The translations under genes were made by a program, and so were the position numbers. The notes under the pieces are model-generated. The model was not told the DNA's origin. It was given only the letters and a program-made list of their open reading frames with translations, and did not search any database. Shown one piece after another: positions 29,539 through 38,602 of a stretch of DNA of 64,000 bases. This DNA comes from Actinomycetes bacterium (GTDB lineage: Bacteria > Actinomycetota > Acidimicrobiia > Acidimicrobiales > Acidimicrobiaceae): assembly GCA_021841935.1 (NCBI GenBank), contig JAKCDL010000001.1:133679-197678 (forward strand), in the 5' to 3' direction. Positions within the stretch are counted from its first letter, which is position 1. Each line of letters begins with the position of its first letter.

Positions 29539-30765
29539 TTATATCCATACGCTCGAGTTGACGAGAACACGCACTAGGTCGCCCGCTTCAAATCCCTCAG
29601 AGTCGGGAACCTCGATCAGACAATTTGACTGCGACATCTCGTTCAAGTTGTGGGAAGACTGCTTTGGCAGTGGCAGAGCTGTTATCTCGTCATCTTCGAA
29701 GGATACAACACCTCTAATGAAGTGGATCTTTCCATCTAATGATCTTTTGTATCCACTTACTGATCGAGCTTTGACAAACTTAGGAAGTTGTCGATCCTTA
29801 CCCGCCATCTTGGCAAGCGCTGGCTTCATCAACAGTTCGAAGCTTACTAATGCAGAGACAGGGTTTCCAGGCAATCCAAAGAATGCTGCTCCATCTAACA
29901 CTCCAAATGCAAAGGGCTTGGCGGGTCTTATCGCTATCTGCATCCATCTCGCATTTCCTTGAGAGAGCTCTTGGACGATCGCTTTAGTAAAGTCAAAGTC
30001 ACCGACACTAACCCCTCCAGACGTTGCGATTGCATCGAACTCTTTGGCAGCCTTCGAAAGTGCATCTCGAATTAGATCTGCATCGTCTCGAATAATCCCC
30101 AAGTCAACGACTTCAACGCCCGATTGAGAGAGGGCTGCCACCAAGCTATGGCGATTTGAGTCATATATCTGACCCTCTTCGAGCGACTCTCCACCGTCTT
30201 TCAATTCGTCGCCAGTCGACAATACACCAACACGTAGGCGTCGGTAGACCGGAACCCGCACAAGACCTATTGAGGCTAGGGTTCCTATGTGGCTCGCATT
30301 CAATACTGTGCCCTCTGGAACAACGACATCACCGGTTGAGACGTCTGAGCCCTTTCTACGAATGTTACTGCCATGAGATAGTGCTCCTCGAAGCTCGACT
30401 GCCCCGCCATCGAGATCGATCGAGTCTTCAACCATTACTACCGCTGCTGTACCTTCCGGGGTTCTAGCACCGGTCATGATTCGATACGTCGATCCCCTTG
30501 GAATCTCTCTCAATTTGCCATCTCCAGCTGCAATCGTCCCTTCGACCGAAAGTGTTACGGAGCCTCTGCGCGCTAACTCCTCTAAAGATTCGGTATCGAT
30601 CGCAAATCCATCGACGGCGGTGTTGTCGAAGGGAGGGATATTTACCATCGAGACTACGTCACCCGAGGTTACTAACCCTAGAGCCTTATCAAGCGGCGTT
30701 GCGATCGCCCTCTTGCGTTCAACCTTCGATAGGACAAACTCTTGGGCTTCATAAAGAGAAATCAT
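29539..30765 (-). CDS. moeA: Molybdopterin molybdenumtransferase MoeA
   Basis: MoeA inserts molybdate into adenylylated molybdopterin. The protein shows domain III/I signatures: PPFDNTAVDGFAI, GDGKLREIPRGSTYRIMTGA, GVLSTGDEL, and the central ATSGGVSVGDFDF followed by FFGLPGNPVSALVSFELL. I start at the ATG at 30765 (MISLYEAQEF, 408 residues) rather than an upstream TTG at 30789 with no properly spaced ribosome site. It lies between galU and moaA on the same strand, as in mycobacteria where galU and moeA are neighbours. Confidence 0.96.
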   Translation of the reverse strand: MISLYEAQEFVLSKVERKRAIATPLDKALGLVTSGDVVSMVNIPPFDNTAVDGFAIDTESLEELARRGSVTLSVEGTIAAGDGKLREIPRGSTYRIMTGARTPEGTAAVVMVEDSIDLDGGAVELRGALSHGSNIRRKGSDVSTGDVVVPEGTVLNASHIGTLASIGLVRVPVYRRLRVGVLSTGDELKDGGESLEEGQIYDSNRHSLVAALSQSGVEVVDLGIIRDDADLIRDALSKAAKEFDAIATSGGVSVGDFDFTKAIVQELSQGNARWMQIAIRPAKPFAFGVLDGAAFFGLPGNPVSALVSFELLMKPALAKMAGKDRQLPKFVKARSVSGYKRSLDGKIHFIRGVVSFEDDEITALPLPKQSSHNLNEMSQSNCLIEVPDSEGFEAGDLVRVLVNSSVWI

Positions 30766-30825
30766 AACTCTAGATCTTAAGCGATCCAAACAAAAGTGAG
30801 AGTTCCTTTTAGGAAACTACGTGAG

Positions 30826-31764
30826 CTAACCAATGAAGTCGTTGGTGTCACTCGCCTCTCGAAGTCCTCTTACGCATAGCTTTGCCAAGCGAGGGTCGGC
30901 CATCACAATTTCGGCTAACACTTCGCGAAAGACACTTCCAAGGTCTTCGCGATTCAAAGCCGTTTCGACCGTAGCCCGAAGAAAGTCGATCTTATTTCCG
31001 ATGTCATATCGAACTTCGTTTGTTACGAGGGCGTAGATAGCTTGCCTCTCCAAAAGTAGCGAGATCGCATCGGTAAGTTGAATCTCGCCATTCTTTCCCG
31101 GCTCAGTCCGACCAATAGCCTCAAAGATCTCCGGAGTAAAGACGTACCGACCGGTAACCGCCAGATTAGAGGGGGCCTCTCCTGTCGACGGCTTCTCCAC
31201 TATCTGCGACACTCGCGCGAATGTTGGCGAAATAAATTCAGGGTCAACGCACCCGTAAAGGTGTATTTCGCTCATGGGAACTTCTCTAACCGCGATGACC
31301 GTTCGTCCATTTCGATAGTATTGATCGAGCATCTCGGGGAGGAGGCTCGAGCGATTTACCGCAATATCATCGGCTAGAAGAACTACGAAGGGGTCATTAC
31401 CGACATGACTCTTAGCAGCTGCAACCGCATGGCCCAAACCCTTCGGCTCTCCTTGGCGGACGTAGTGGATCTCTGCGAGCTTACTAATGGCGCGGATCTC
31501 TTCTAACGCGGCCTCTTTATGACCATCGTTTAGATAGTGCTCGAGTTCGAAGGACCGATCGAAGTGATCCTCGATCGATCTCTTAGATCGCCCCGTCACT
31601 ATCAAGATGTCATCGAGCCCAGCTGCGATCGCCTCTTCTACGACGTATTGAATAGCAGGCTTGTCCACCACGGGCAACATCTCTTTGGGTTGAGCCTTTG
31701 TGGCCGGTAGAAAACGGGTGCCAAGCCCCGCCGCAGGTATTACAGCTTTTCTTACCTTATTCAA
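30826..31764 (-). CDS. galU: UTP--glucose-1-phosphate uridylyltransferase
   Basis: GalU makes UDP-glucose from UTP and glucose 1-phosphate for glycans and sugar nucleotides. The N-terminal AVIPAAGLGTRFLPATKA with KEMLPVVDKPAIQY is the nucleotidyltransferase signature, and GEIQLTDAISLLL near the C-terminus is typical of GalU. It is 312 residues, full length. The start is a TTG preceded by GGAGGTCC at seven bases. It begins the galU-moeA-moaA-moaC run and is divergent from the Ruc-like gene. The same pairing is found in mycobacteria (galU and moeA1 beside Rv0991c). Confidence 0.97.
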   Translation of the reverse strand: MNKVRKAVIPAAGLGTRFLPATKAQPKEMLPVVDKPAIQYVVEEAIAAGLDDILIVTGRSKRSIEDHFDRSFELEHYLNDGHKEAALEEIRAISKLAEIHYVRQGEPKGLGHAVAAAKSHVGNDPFVVLLADDIAVNRSSLLPEMLDQYYRNGRTVIAVREVPMSEIHLYGCVDPEFISPTFARVSQIVEKPSTGEAPSNLAVTGRYVFTPEIFEAIGRTEPGKNGEIQLTDAISLLLERQAIYALVTNEVRYDIGNKIDFLRATVETALNREDLGSVFREVLAEIVMADPRLAKLCVRGLREASDTNDFIG

Positions 31765-31934
31765 CTAAAGGACCTCCGCCTCTGATGTCAATGCGCCTAG
31801 TATCATTCAACACGGAATTAGCGGCACAGAGCCAAACTTTGCGTGAAAAGATAGTTATCTTTCTCATCTGCATAGGCATTAGCAGCGGGCAACACAATCC
31901 CTAATGCACACAGTTAGACGCGTCGGTGGTAAAA

Positions 31935-31961
31935 TTAGCAGTCAATAGTGTTGAGTGCTAA
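31935..31961 (+). promoter_or_regulatory. CIRCE element (HrcA operator)
   Basis: TTAGCAGTC at 31935-31943, nine bases, then GAGTGCTAA at 31953-31961. This matches the CIRCE consensus TTAGCACTC-N9-GAGTGCTAA with one mismatch in the left arm. It lies 14 bases before the ATG of the FmdB-type gene, immediately ahead of its AGGAG ribosome site, the position where HrcA blocks heat-shock genes. HrcA repression is established for this element; no hrcA gene is in the window. Confidence 0.9.
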
Positions 31962-31975
31962 AACTAGGAGTTACG

Positions 31976-32299
31976 ATGCCTCGCTACGAGTACATTTGCA
32001 AATCGTGTTCATACAACTTCGAGGTACAGCAAAGCTTCTCCGATGACCCTCTGACCGTTTGCGAAAAGTGCGGCGGTGAGCTTCGAAAGGTCTTTGGTAA
32101 CATTGGAATTACCTTCAAAGGAAGCGGCTTTTACAAGACCGACTCACGCTCGTCATCAGCGTCGACCGTTCCGCCGACCTCTAACATCGATACAACGCCC
32201 GCGGCGTCTAGCGACACCGTAAAGCCAGCTAACGATGCTCCAGCTCCGGCAGCTCCGGCACCGGCAGCAAGCCCATCGACTACGCCAGCAGCAAGCTAA
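31976..32299 (+). CDS. FmdB-family zinc-ribbon protein, Ruc-like redox-regulated chaperone
   Basis: A 107-residue protein: an N-terminal FmdB zinc ribbon (MPRYEYICKSCSYNFE ... TVCEKCGGELRKVF, Cys8, 11, 29, 32), then a disordered Ser/Thr/Ala/Pro tail from about residue 56. Mycobacterium tuberculosis Rv0991c (Ruc) has the same build, is a heat- and oxidant-responsive chaperone, is under HrcA control and lies beside galU and moeA. Here the gene has a CIRCE element and is divergent from galU-moeA. The start is the ATG at 31976 after AGGAG; an upstream in-frame start would run through the CIRCE. Ruc function is inferred from these parallels. Confidence 0.88.
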   Translation: MPRYEYICKSCSYNFEVQQSFSDDPLTVCEKCGGELRKVFGNIGITFKGSGFYKTDSRSSSASTVPPTSNIDTTPAASSDTVKPANDAPAPAAPAPAASPSTTPAAS

Positions 32300-32342
32300 C
32301 GTATCCTTGCACTAATAAAGGCGCTGATAGAGGTAGTAGCAA

Positions 32343-33581
32343 CTAGCCTCCGAGAATGACTCGGGGGCCCCGTCCCCATGATATGTAGTGCCAAGACCAG
32401 TTGAGTAGTACCGAGAGTCTATTTCGCACACCTAATAGAGTCATGAGGTGGAGGGCGAGCCAAGCTACCCAAGCTGTGGTGCCAGTGAGCTTCATTCCAC
32501 CCGTCAATTCAGCGACAGCAGCATTTCTTCCAATAGTTGCCATCGTTCCTTTATCTTTGTAGTGGAACTTCTTGGTAGCACCACCGCCTATAAGGGCTTT
32601 GATGCTCTCTGCGGCGCAACTACCAGTCTGAATTGCAGGTTGTGCCAGTTGAGGCAAAAGTTGGCCCTCTCCTAGAAGTCCACCAGCGACGTCGCCGACT
32701 GCAAAGATGTTTTCGTAACCCTTTACCCTGAGATCCTCGCCAACTTCAAATCGACCGTTTCTATGTTGAGGAAGCCCCAACTCCGCAAATTGCTTCGAAA
32801 CACCTACGCCAGCGCTCCAGATAACTAGCCGCGACTCAATGAAGTTACCACCTTTAAGGGCGACCCCCTCCGGAGTCACACCCTCAACAACCGTGTTGAG
32901 GTAGACCTCAACACCTCTTCCCTTGAGTTCAGCCGAGGCGTACTTCGATAGTTCAGGAGAGAAGGCACCAAGGAGTCGATCTTGTGCCTCAATTAGGATC
33001 ACTCGAGCCTGAGCTGGATCTAATGCGGGGTAGTCCGTTCGAAATGCACGAAGCTTCAACTCCGCCAGGGCACCTGCCATCTCGACACCAGTTGCGCCAC
33101 CGCCAATTACAACAGTTGTAAGGGTGTTGTCCCGGGTGCCCCTCGAAGCCGCTCTCTCAAAGAGAGAGAAGACCTTATTTCGGACCTCAAGGGCCTCATC
33201 CAAGGTATAGATTGCGTGGCAATTTTCCTCAGCGCCAGGTACATTGAAGAAGTTAGTAGTCGCCCCCATAGCCAAAACTAGGTAGTCATATGGGATACGG
33301 CCGCCATCGACAAGGGCGATCTCGTTAGCCGCAGAGTCAATTCCACTCAGGATTCCCTGCCTAAAGGTAACTCCCTTTCGCTTTCTCAGAAGAGTTCTCA
33401 CAGGAAATGCGACGTCACCAGGGTTTAGACCCGCTGTTGCCACCTGATATAGGAGGGGCTGAAAGGTTGCGAAGTTGTGACGGTCAACCAGGGTAACATC
33501 TATTCCTGCATCAGAGAGAGTGCTCATTGCAGCTAGTCCTGCGAAGCCTGCGCCAACGATTACCACTTTTGCCACGTCCAT
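32343..33581 (-). CDS. ndh: Type II NADH dehydrogenase (NDH-2)
   Basis: A 412-residue flavoprotein that passes electrons from NADH to quinone without pumping protons. The FAD loop VVIVGAGFAGLAAM is at the N-terminus, followed by FQPLLYQVATAGL, the second dinucleotide loop VVIGGGATGVEMAGAL for NADH, and FAVGDVAGG. The C-terminal LTGTTAWVAWLALHLMTLLG is the amphipathic/hydrophobic membrane anchor found in NDH-2. It converges on the Ruc-like gene; the ATG is at 33581. Confidence 0.93.
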   Translation of the reverse strand: MDVAKVVIVGAGFAGLAAMSTLSDAGIDVTLVDRHNFATFQPLLYQVATAGLNPGDVAFPVRTLLRKRKGVTFRQGILSGIDSAANEIALVDGGRIPYDYLVLAMGATTNFFNVPGAEENCHAIYTLDEALEVRNKVFSLFERAASRGTRDNTLTTVVIGGGATGVEMAGALAELKLRAFRTDYPALDPAQARVILIEAQDRLLGAFSPELSKYASAELKGRGVEVYLNTVVEGVTPEGVALKGGNFIESRLVIWSAGVGVSKQFAELGLPQHRNGRFEVGEDLRVKGYENIFAVGDVAGGLLGEGQLLPQLAQPAIQTGSCAAESIKALIGGGATKKFHYKDKGTMATIGRNAAVAELTGGMKLTGTTAWVAWLALHLMTLLGVRNRLSVLLNWSWHYISWGRGPRVILGG

Positions 33582-33737
33582 ACCTCACTTACACCAATTT
33601 CGCCACACAGACCTACTCGTCCGGCAAGTGCAATAAGACGCTACGCCGATAACACTCGAAGACCCGTGCAACTTATTTCGTTAAAAACGCTAACGCTGAA
33701 GTAGCCCAAAATCGTTCTCTTGAAACAAAAATGTAAC

Positions 33738-34406
33738 TCAAAGACACTTAAATGAAGAATTTGTGCTAGACGGAACTACCCTACTTCTCCACCTTCTTGG
33801 GGGATCAAAGTACGATATTTTGCAATTTGACGACTTTAGAGCCTCAAGAAGCGACTCGGGATCAGAGCAATCGACGCCAGAATCAGTCTCAGTAAACGAG
33901 GATCCAATTGCTCCTTCAACATGAGCATCTGAATTTGAAACCATTGGAATTGAAAATCGCTCCGCAAATGCCCTAGCCCCCTTGCAAGTTCCGTCGGGCT
34001 TTGACTTTGAATTTCCAGCTTCGATTATGTCTATGAAGCCTCTGCGGGCAAAGTCTTCCACTTCTTCTAGATCGATTGAGACACGAACCAGATCGTTCGG
34101 ATGAGGGATCATCACCAAGCCGCCTTGATCCCTGATGCGATCGATGGCCGCCGCAAAGGTCAAAAGGGGAGGTATCGACTCCTCGAGGTAAAGTCCTATT
34201 ACCTCCCCTAGATCACATCGAAACTCCTGTCCGACAATCACCCTATTGGGAAGCATCTGCCGTAGTTGAAGCGCTCCGTCGACAGTAAGGTGATCCGTCA
34301 CTGCAACGATATCGATCCCACTTTTGAGAAATGCTTCACGGTATTCATCGAAGGTAGTGCTTGAATCACCGCTCACGTAGGTGTGTGTATGCAGGTCCAA
34401 TCTCAC
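33738..34406 (-). CDS. PHP-domain metal-dependent phosphoesterase
   Basis: A 222-residue PHP protein. The metal-binding motif DLHTHTYVSGDSS opens the protein, followed by VAVTDHLTVDG, MIPHPNDLVR and SNSDAHVEG, the four PHP motifs with their His/Asp/Glu ligands. Stand-alone PHP proteins act on nucleoside 3',5'-bisphosphates, histidinol phosphate or tRNA-derived products; none can be chosen here. The start is GTG at 34406, ten bases after the tldE stop, so it is probably cotranscribed with tldD-tldE. Confidence 0.88.
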   Translation of the reverse strand: MRLDLHTHTYVSGDSSTTFDEYREAFLKSGIDIVAVTDHLTVDGALQLRQMLPNRVIVGQEFRCDLGEVIGLYLEESIPPLLTFAAAIDRIRDQGGLVMIPHPNDLVRVSIDLEEVEDFARRGFIDIIEAGNSKSKPDGTCKGARAFAERFSIPMVSNSDAHVEGAIGSSFTETDSGVDCSDPESLLEALKSSNCKISYFDPPRRWRSRVVPSSTNSSFKCL

Positions 34407-34415
34407 AATGGGCCG

Positions 34416-35762
34416 TCAATTACCGCTAAGGCTTACGTCTCCAATGGCAAGGGTCATTCCAGCGGCCGAACCCAAGCGAAACGTGAGGTCGGAGGCAACT
34501 TCATGAACGTCACCAAGCATCTTTTGGATCGTCGAGGAGATCGTGAACTCTTTTATAGGCTCACCCAATTCTCCATTGGTGACAACCACACCTTCAGCAC
34601 CTACCGAAAAGTCGCCACTTATTGGGTTTACCCCCGAGTGAACACCCGAGATCGACTGTATCAAAACAGCCGAATCAACCTCTTTTATGAGGTCTTCTCG
34701 ACTCTTAATCCCGGCTTCAAAGTAACAGCCCCTTGGTCCCGGGGATGTAGATCCAGCAATCCCACCGCGATTAGCAGAACCCGTCGACTTTACCCCATCT
34801 TTTCGAGCGGTATAGGTGTCATAGAAGTACCCCTTCAACTCACCTCTATCGATCATCACATTTCGTCGAGAGGCAAGTCCCTCATCGTCTATAGGAACCG
34901 CAGCGAAGAACCTCTCATCTGTTGGATCGTCGACGAGCGTCAGCTTTGAACTTGCAACAGCTTCGCCGATTCGATTCGCAAAGAAGCTCCTCCCCTTCTG
35001 CACCCTCTCGGCAGATAAGGTCCCTGCTACGATAGAGGTGAACGACCTCGTTACTTCAGGCTCGAAGATGACCATAGTTCGCATCGAGCGCGGCTTGGTA
35101 GCGCCAAGCATGCGAGTCGCCTTCGTGGCAGCTTCGGATGCTGCAAATTCGATATCGATTTCACCAAAGTTCTTTGCTGCGCTCATTCCAAAACCGCTCT
35201 GGCTCTCGTCGCCTTCTCCTGCTAAAGCGTGGGCATATGCCCAGCAGTATGTTGCTTCGCTGTAACGCTCGATGCCATTGGAGTTAATGATGGCACTTGC
35301 ATAGGCGCTCTCTCCGTAGTTCGAAGAGTTCAGCGATCGAATACGACGATCAAATCGGCGTGTAAGTCTTTCAAGGTCACGGGCGAGCTCGATCTTTTTC
35401 TCCATTGGAGTCGAGAGAAGCTCGTGTGACCACTGAGAAGACATCGAGGGTGGTTCAACGCCATCGAACTCGGCAACTCCGGCAAATTCGTCGGGAGTAC
35501 CAAAACGAGAGTTATCGCGGGCCTCTTCGATTGCCCTCGTTATCGCATCTCGTTCGAGGGTCCCAGAGTATGAGATTCCAGTTCGTCCATCTCGAACGAT
35601 ACGTATTCCAACACCCGATGACTCAGCGGTAGTGAGCGATTCGATCTCAAGTTCGTAGATTCGAATTGAGACTTCCCTCTCTGACAGAATGAATGCTTCC
35701 ATGGCTTCGCCATCTGCCATCGCAGACTTTATATATTTGACTGCCTTCTCAAGATCATCCAT
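34416..35762 (-). CDS. pmbA: TldE/PmbA family protein, partner of the TldD metalloprotease
   Basis: The non-catalytic-motif subunit of the TldD/TldE heterodimer, which degrades unfolded peptides and processes some peptide antibiotics. It has typical PmbA/TldE segments (SGVGIRIVRDGRTGISYSG; GAEGVVVTNGELG near the end) and lacks the HExxxH zinc motif. The ATG at 35762 overlaps the end of tldD and has GGCGGAA as ribosome site; the frame extends to a TTG at 35777. tldD lies directly upstream. Confidence 0.94.
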   Translation of the reverse strand: MDDLEKAVKYIKSAMADGEAMEAFILSEREVSIRIYELEIESLTTAESSGVGIRIVRDGRTGISYSGTLERDAITRAIEEARDNSRFGTPDEFAGVAEFDGVEPPSMSSQWSHELLSTPMEKKIELARDLERLTRRFDRRIRSLNSSNYGESAYASAIINSNGIERYSEATYCWAYAHALAGEGDESQSGFGMSAAKNFGEIDIEFAASEAATKATRMLGATKPRSMRTMVIFEPEVTRSFTSIVAGTLSAERVQKGRSFFANRIGEAVASSKLTLVDDPTDERFFAAVPIDDEGLASRRNVMIDRGELKGYFYDTYTARKDGVKSTGSANRGGIAGSTSPGPRGCYFEAGIKSREDLIKEVDSAVLIQSISGVHSGVNPISGDFSVGAEGVVVTNGELGEPIKEFTISSTIQKMLGDVHEVASDLTFRLGSAAGMTLAIGDVSLSGN

Positions 35763-37146
35763 TTGCAGTTCCGCCAATCGTCACTTCAGTTATTCGTAGT
35801 GTCGGCTGGCCGCAGCCGACTGGAACGCTTTGGCCGTCCTTGCCACATGTTCCTGGGACCATAGAAAAATCATCTGCTACGGCATCGATGTTACGAAGCA
35901 CCTCTGGTCCATTGCCAATCAAGTTCGCCTCACGCAAAGGAGCGGTGATCTCGCCATTTTCAATTAGATACGCCTCGGTCATACCAAAGACGAAGTCGCC
36001 AGTTGCGGTATTTACCTGACCACCACCTAGTTGAGCTATGTATATTCCATATTCGGTATCGGCAATTATCTCTTGCGGGTTCGACTCTCCTGCGGTTAGA
36101 TACGTATTGGTCATCCTCACCATCGGAAGATGCGCATAACTTTGTCTTCGCCCGTTACCGCTCGATACCCTTTCTGCACGGTCAGATTGATTTTGGTCCC
36201 ACATGTAGTCGACGAGTACTCCATCTTTTATCAAAACGTTGCTCTTAGCTTCATTTCCCTCGTCATCGTATCTATAGGTTCCCCATTGCTTGCCAACAGT
36301 ACCGTCGTCGAGCAGCGTTACAAGCGGCGACGCTACACGCTCACCAATCTTTCCGGTGTAAACCGAAGAGTTCTTGGATATGTGATCAGCCTCTAGACCG
36401 TGGCCACAGGCCTCATGAAAGAGAACTCCTCCACCGCGCCCATTCAAGACCACAGGGAGTTTGCCACTTGGTGCTGGGCGAGCTGAAAGTTTTGTGATTG
36501 CTCTATTTGCAGCGGTTCGAGCAAGTTCTTCTAAGTCAATTTCGTCGATGAGTTCAAAACCCATAGTTCGAGCAACGGTCTCGTAGCCGCCCTGCATACC
36601 CGTGTCGCCAACTGCCACAGTAGAGACCGAGATCCGCGTCCTTATCTGCTCCTCCTCTACAAATGTTCCATTCGAGTTAGCGACTAAGAAACGTCGAAAT
36701 GAATCACCATAGGATGCCCCGACTTGTCGGATAGAGGCTCCTGCGGAGCGAGCGGCGGCATCAAGTCGAAGGAGGAGCTCAACCTTTCGATCCTTTGAGA
36801 TAGACGTAGCGATGATGGTATCAACATCCACTGGGACAAAAAGGCGCTGCGAGAGGGCAACGGTAGAGGTCTTGGCAGAGCTTCTTCTAGCCACAGCAGA
36901 GGCAGCCTCCGCAGCGCGGATAAGCCCCCGTTCACTCAAGTCGGCTGTGTGTGCAAATCCCGTTGTCTCGCCAAAACGGACTCGAATTCCTGCTCCCCGC
37001 GCCACTCCCGATGACAGCTCTTCAACGTTACCGTCGTCAAGCGCGGCAGAAAACGTTGCCTTCTCTTCTACGAAGACTTCAGCAAAGTCTCCACCACTCA
37101 TAAGAGCAGAACGCAAAACTCTCTCTACTATGTCTGCGTCGACCAT
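35755..37146 (-). CDS. tldD: TldD zinc metalloprotease
   Basis: The catalytic subunit of TldD/TldE. The zinc motif HEACGHG (His244, Glu245, His249) lies in LFHEACGHGLEAD, and a C-terminal Cys-containing segment GTCGKDGQSVPVGCGQP is characteristic. At 463 residues it is full length. The ATG at 37146 has GCGGAGG upstream. Its last bases overlap the tldE start (ATGGATGA), an arrangement that favours equal amounts of the two subunits. Confidence 0.96.
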   Translation of the reverse strand: MVDADIVERVLRSALMSGGDFAEVFVEEKATFSAALDDGNVEELSSGVARGAGIRVRFGETTGFAHTADLSERGLIRAAEAASAVARRSSAKTSTVALSQRLFVPVDVDTIIATSISKDRKVELLLRLDAAARSAGASIRQVGASYGDSFRRFLVANSNGTFVEEEQIRTRISVSTVAVGDTGMQGGYETVARTMGFELIDEIDLEELARTAANRAITKLSARPAPSGKLPVVLNGRGGGVLFHEACGHGLEADHISKNSSVYTGKIGERVASPLVTLLDDGTVGKQWGTYRYDDEGNEAKSNVLIKDGVLVDYMWDQNQSDRAERVSSGNGRRQSYAHLPMVRMTNTYLTAGESNPQEIIADTEYGIYIAQLGGGQVNTATGDFVFGMTEAYLIENGEITAPLREANLIGNGPEVLRNIDAVADDFSMVPGTCGKDGQSVPVGCGQPTLRITEVTIGGTANG

Positions 37147-37380
37147 AAAACCTCCGCTGGCCTTGGATATGCGATTTAAACTTTGACAAATTCACTACAA
37201 GTCGAAGTTACTCGCTTTTTTGCAACTAATTTTCTAGCCAATAAAAAACTACCAAATGGCACGTCTCAAGGGGCTTGAATCCTAGCAGCCTCTCCTTGGA
37301 ATATAATGAAGCCCTGAGAAAGTTTTCCGAACCTGACTACAAAAGGTCCAACTAGAGCTACTAACCCTAAGGAAGTCCAA

Positions 37381-38424
37381 ATGATGCACAAAGAGTTTGG
37401 GTCTCTAGGGGCAGCCACAACTAAGAACTTCGACCGCCATAGGGCCTTTAACTACCTTCGCGTCCTCGTCACGGTTATCACATTCTTCACAATAGCTGCG
37501 AAGGTTCACCTTGGTTGGATAGGGCAGATTGGCAAACGCGGCTTTGGCCTTTTATCTGTTGCATTCATAGCAACGGTTATTGGTATCGCGCTATCCGCCC
37601 TTCGTTGGAATGGAGCCCTCGATGCTCTCAAGGTGAAGAAAAAATTCAGCGAACTCTTCAAACTCCAGCTAGTAGGCCTATTCGCTAGTAACTTCTTACC
37701 CTCTACGGTTGGAGGCGATATAGTCAGAGCGCGCTGGCTCGGAAGATGTAGCGATCAGGTTGCGGAGGGCTTCGCAAGTGTGATTATTGAGCGTTTAACG
37801 GGGTGGCTCGTTTTACCCTGCCTTGCATTGATTGGTATAGCCTTTGACCCCGCAATGCTCCACCTAGGCAAAGTCTCTGGGATCATTATCACCATTGCTA
37901 CCGCAACATTGACGGCCCTCATGATACTCATTACCTTCACCATCTTGAAAAAGCAGGTAAAGCCAAATGGTAGATTCAAGTCTCTATCTGCAATCGTCGC
38001 CTCGCTTGAAGACGGAATCAATCAATTCAAAGCGGACCCCGCATCGCTCGCAAAACTCATCGCTTGGGCGATCGCCTATCAGTTGAGTATCGTTACAGCC
38101 GCCCTCTTTGCCGCATCGGCAATCCACATCGCAATAACTTGGAGAGAGCTCTTAGTGATGGTTCCCACCGTTGCAATGCTTCAGGTTCTTCCTCTTACAA
38201 TTGGCGGAATCGGAGTCAGGGAGGGTGCCCTCGTCCTCATGCTTCAGCCACTTGGGATAGCAACGACTCAAGCGATCGAATTTGGGCTAGTAGTTTATGG
38301 AATAAACGTTCTGGCCTCTCTTCTTGGGGCACCATCGTTTGCATTGGGTGGCCCTCAAGGTGAGCCCGTTACCGTAACAGAAGACGTAATTGGATCCGAC
38401 AAGACCAACTCGGGCGAAAGCTAG
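37381..38424 (+). CDS. Lysylphosphatidylglycerol-synthase-like transmembrane (UPF0104) protein
   Basis: A 347-residue polytopic membrane protein of the LPG_synthase_TM family, related to the flippase half of MprF. The diagnostic segment is GLFASNFLPSTVGGDIVRA near residue 95-115, and GGIGVREGALVLML near the C-terminus. About eight transmembrane helices are visible. The catalytic aminoacyl transferase domain of MprF is absent. It is upstream of crtE on the same strand with a 180-base gap; it may move lipids or carotenoid-related compounds across the membrane, but this is only context. The ATG has AAGGAAG upstream. Confidence 0.87.
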   Translation: MMHKEFGSLGAATTKNFDRHRAFNYLRVLVTVITFFTIAAKVHLGWIGQIGKRGFGLLSVAFIATVIGIALSALRWNGALDALKVKKKFSELFKLQLVGLFASNFLPSTVGGDIVRARWLGRCSDQVAEGFASVIIERLTGWLVLPCLALIGIAFDPAMLHLGKVSGIIITIATATLTALMILITFTILKKQVKPNGRFKSLSAIVASLEDGINQFKADPASLAKLIAWAIAYQLSIVTAALFAASAIHIAITWRELLVMVPTVAMLQVLPLTIGGIGVREGALVLMLQPLGIATTQAIEFGLVVYGINVLASLLGAPSFALGGPQGEPVTVTEDVIGSDKTNSGES

Positions 38425-38602
38425 AATGGATCTTTAGAAAGTCCCTTCGGTCGCAGTAGCGTCCAACAATGATAACGAGCCATCTAACCCGACGCAGTGG
38501 TACGAAATATTTTTGCAATAAATGTGGCTAAACAGATGTAGGTTTTTGAAGGTCTAGAGTTGCGAAAGCGCCTTGCGATGAAGTTTTTGAAAGGTCTCCG
38601 AC

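Noticed and set aside
34383-34949. 188-codon plus-strand frame across the PHP/tldE junction
   Set aside because: It is antisense to tldE and the PHP gene start and has no family resemblance.
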